Assembly (NCBI GenBank): GCA_032718565.1
Contig: JAVGVS010000044.1
Coordinates: 2,506,165 to 2,570,164 of the forward strand
DNA from: Distichodus sexfasciatus
Taxonomy: Eukaryota > Chordata > Actinopteri > Characiformes > Distichodontidae
DNA: 64,000 nucleotides
Direction of reading: 5' to 3'
The stretch's first letter is position 1, and each line of letters begins with the position of its first letter. The position numbers and the translations under genes are program-made. Below, in pieces: positions 63,292-64,000 of the stretch. The notes below the pieces were generated by a model. It was not told where the DNA came from, searched no databases, and saw nothing but the letters and a program-made list of their open reading frames with translations.

Positions 63292-63527
63292 GGACTTCTG
63301 TTTCCTGCAGTTAAGCTACAACCTTTTGACTTGTTTATTCACAAGACCAAGTGGAAGTTGCATGATTTTTTTAATATTTCCAGCAGGAAAGCCATAAAAG
63401 GTCTCTCACACTGGACTTCCCATCAGTCTTTCGACCCTGTGCTGAGTATAAATTTCCCTACTAATGCAACCCCCCTGCATCATCAACCAAAGAATGTGAT
63501 GGAAAAGAATGAGTCAAGACCAGTTTA
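63292..63527 (+). other. Possible terminal exon of an unrecognised gene
   Basis: TCTGCAG precedes 63292. A frame reads GLLFPAVKLQPFDLF, IHKTKWKLHDFFNISSRKAI, GLSHWTSHQSFDPVLSINF and ends NVMEKNESRPV with TAA. It is not in phase with the candidate exon at 62262-62394, so at least one further exon or another boundary would be needed. Family not recognised. Confidence 0.25.
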
Positions 63528-64000
63528 ACAGAACTATGTTATAATATAGCTGTGGTCAGGGATTCAGAAAAGAAGAAAGGCTTCCCTATGATCTGTTGGT
63601 ATTTTGACTTTTTAGGGAAACCTCCCTTTAAAGGGAGACCTGTAGTCGTGCCTCTTACAGCTGTAACAACATTGAATGTCAGGTAGTTTCTCTTTAAGGT
63701 AATTTCTCTTTACTGGTCCAGGGCAACTGACACTTAACACTCTTTGATGTAACACAGCTACAATCCGAAACGCAGAAGGTATTTTTAATATTTTCGTCAG
63801 AGATCTACTTCTGCACTTGAAACACATGAATATGAAGGCAACATAATACATAGAAACTGTTTAAAGCATCAATATTATAAAATTAAAACCAATATTAAAA
63901 GTGCCAGAGCTTTAGATTAGTGGCACTAGCAATGCATTCTTAGTTGACCTAAGGACTTGTTATAAAAACTTTATAGAAAAATGATAATATAGTAAATGCT
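63528..64000. other. Window end, nothing recognised
   Basis: AT-rich sequence without a conserved frame, repeat boundary or RNA gene. Confidence 0.35.

Overview
This is a gene-sparse, repeat-rich stretch of a vertebrate nuclear genome, almost certainly a ray-finned (teleost) fish. Coding sequence is split into small exons with GT-AG junctions. The repeats are those of teleost genomes: Tc1 elements with IR/DR ends, short hAT-type elements with 8-bp target duplications, tRNA-headed SINEs, an RTE-like LINE end, and long CA/TA/CT microsatellites. No bacterial, organellar, rRNA, tRNA-gene or CRISPR content was seen. The species cannot be fixed from the sequence alone.

Four protein-coding genes lie in tandem on the + strand. 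(1) 1004-10336: the last seven coding exons of nos1 (neuronal nitric oxide synthase), 299 codons of the FAD/NADPH reductase end, closed by a tiny terminal exon at 10321. (2) 15993-28093: a ten-exon leucine-rich-repeat gene matching the LRRC74B family, with two frame-breaking indels in otherwise conserved exons. (3) 31213-36470: a complete ten-exon nipsnap1 gene (278 aa, mitochondrial). (4) 39016-56887: a complete nine-exon castor1 gene (331 aa, the arginine sensor of mTORC1). Past castor1, 57-64 kb holds an 803-bp near-perfect hairpin, a promoter-like block near 60.2 kb and two weak exon candidates of an unrecognised gene.

The genes are metabolically themed (NO synthesis, mitochondrial quality control, amino-acid sensing) but they are unrelated transcription units, not an operon. 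NIPSNAP1, CASTOR1 and LRRC74B lie on human 22q11-q12 while NOS1 lies on 12q24, so the window joins two human chromosome segments; I infer conserved ancestral linkage.

Introns and spacers are packed with mobile DNA. The clearest cases are: hAT-type elements with 8-bp duplications (1791-2535, 12445-12885, 25182-26058, 26081-26277, 40927-41257); a hAT nest at 24.76-26.34 kb holding two further elements; a Tc1 element (52989-55040) split by an RTE LINE end; a second, truncated Tc1 (about 44655-45771); and about nine copies of one tRNA-derived SINE family. I found no convincing undescribed multi-gene system. The observations most worth checking are the GC-AG intron and terminal exon of nos1, the two lrrc74b frameshifts, the giant hairpin, and the paired hAT transposase relics.
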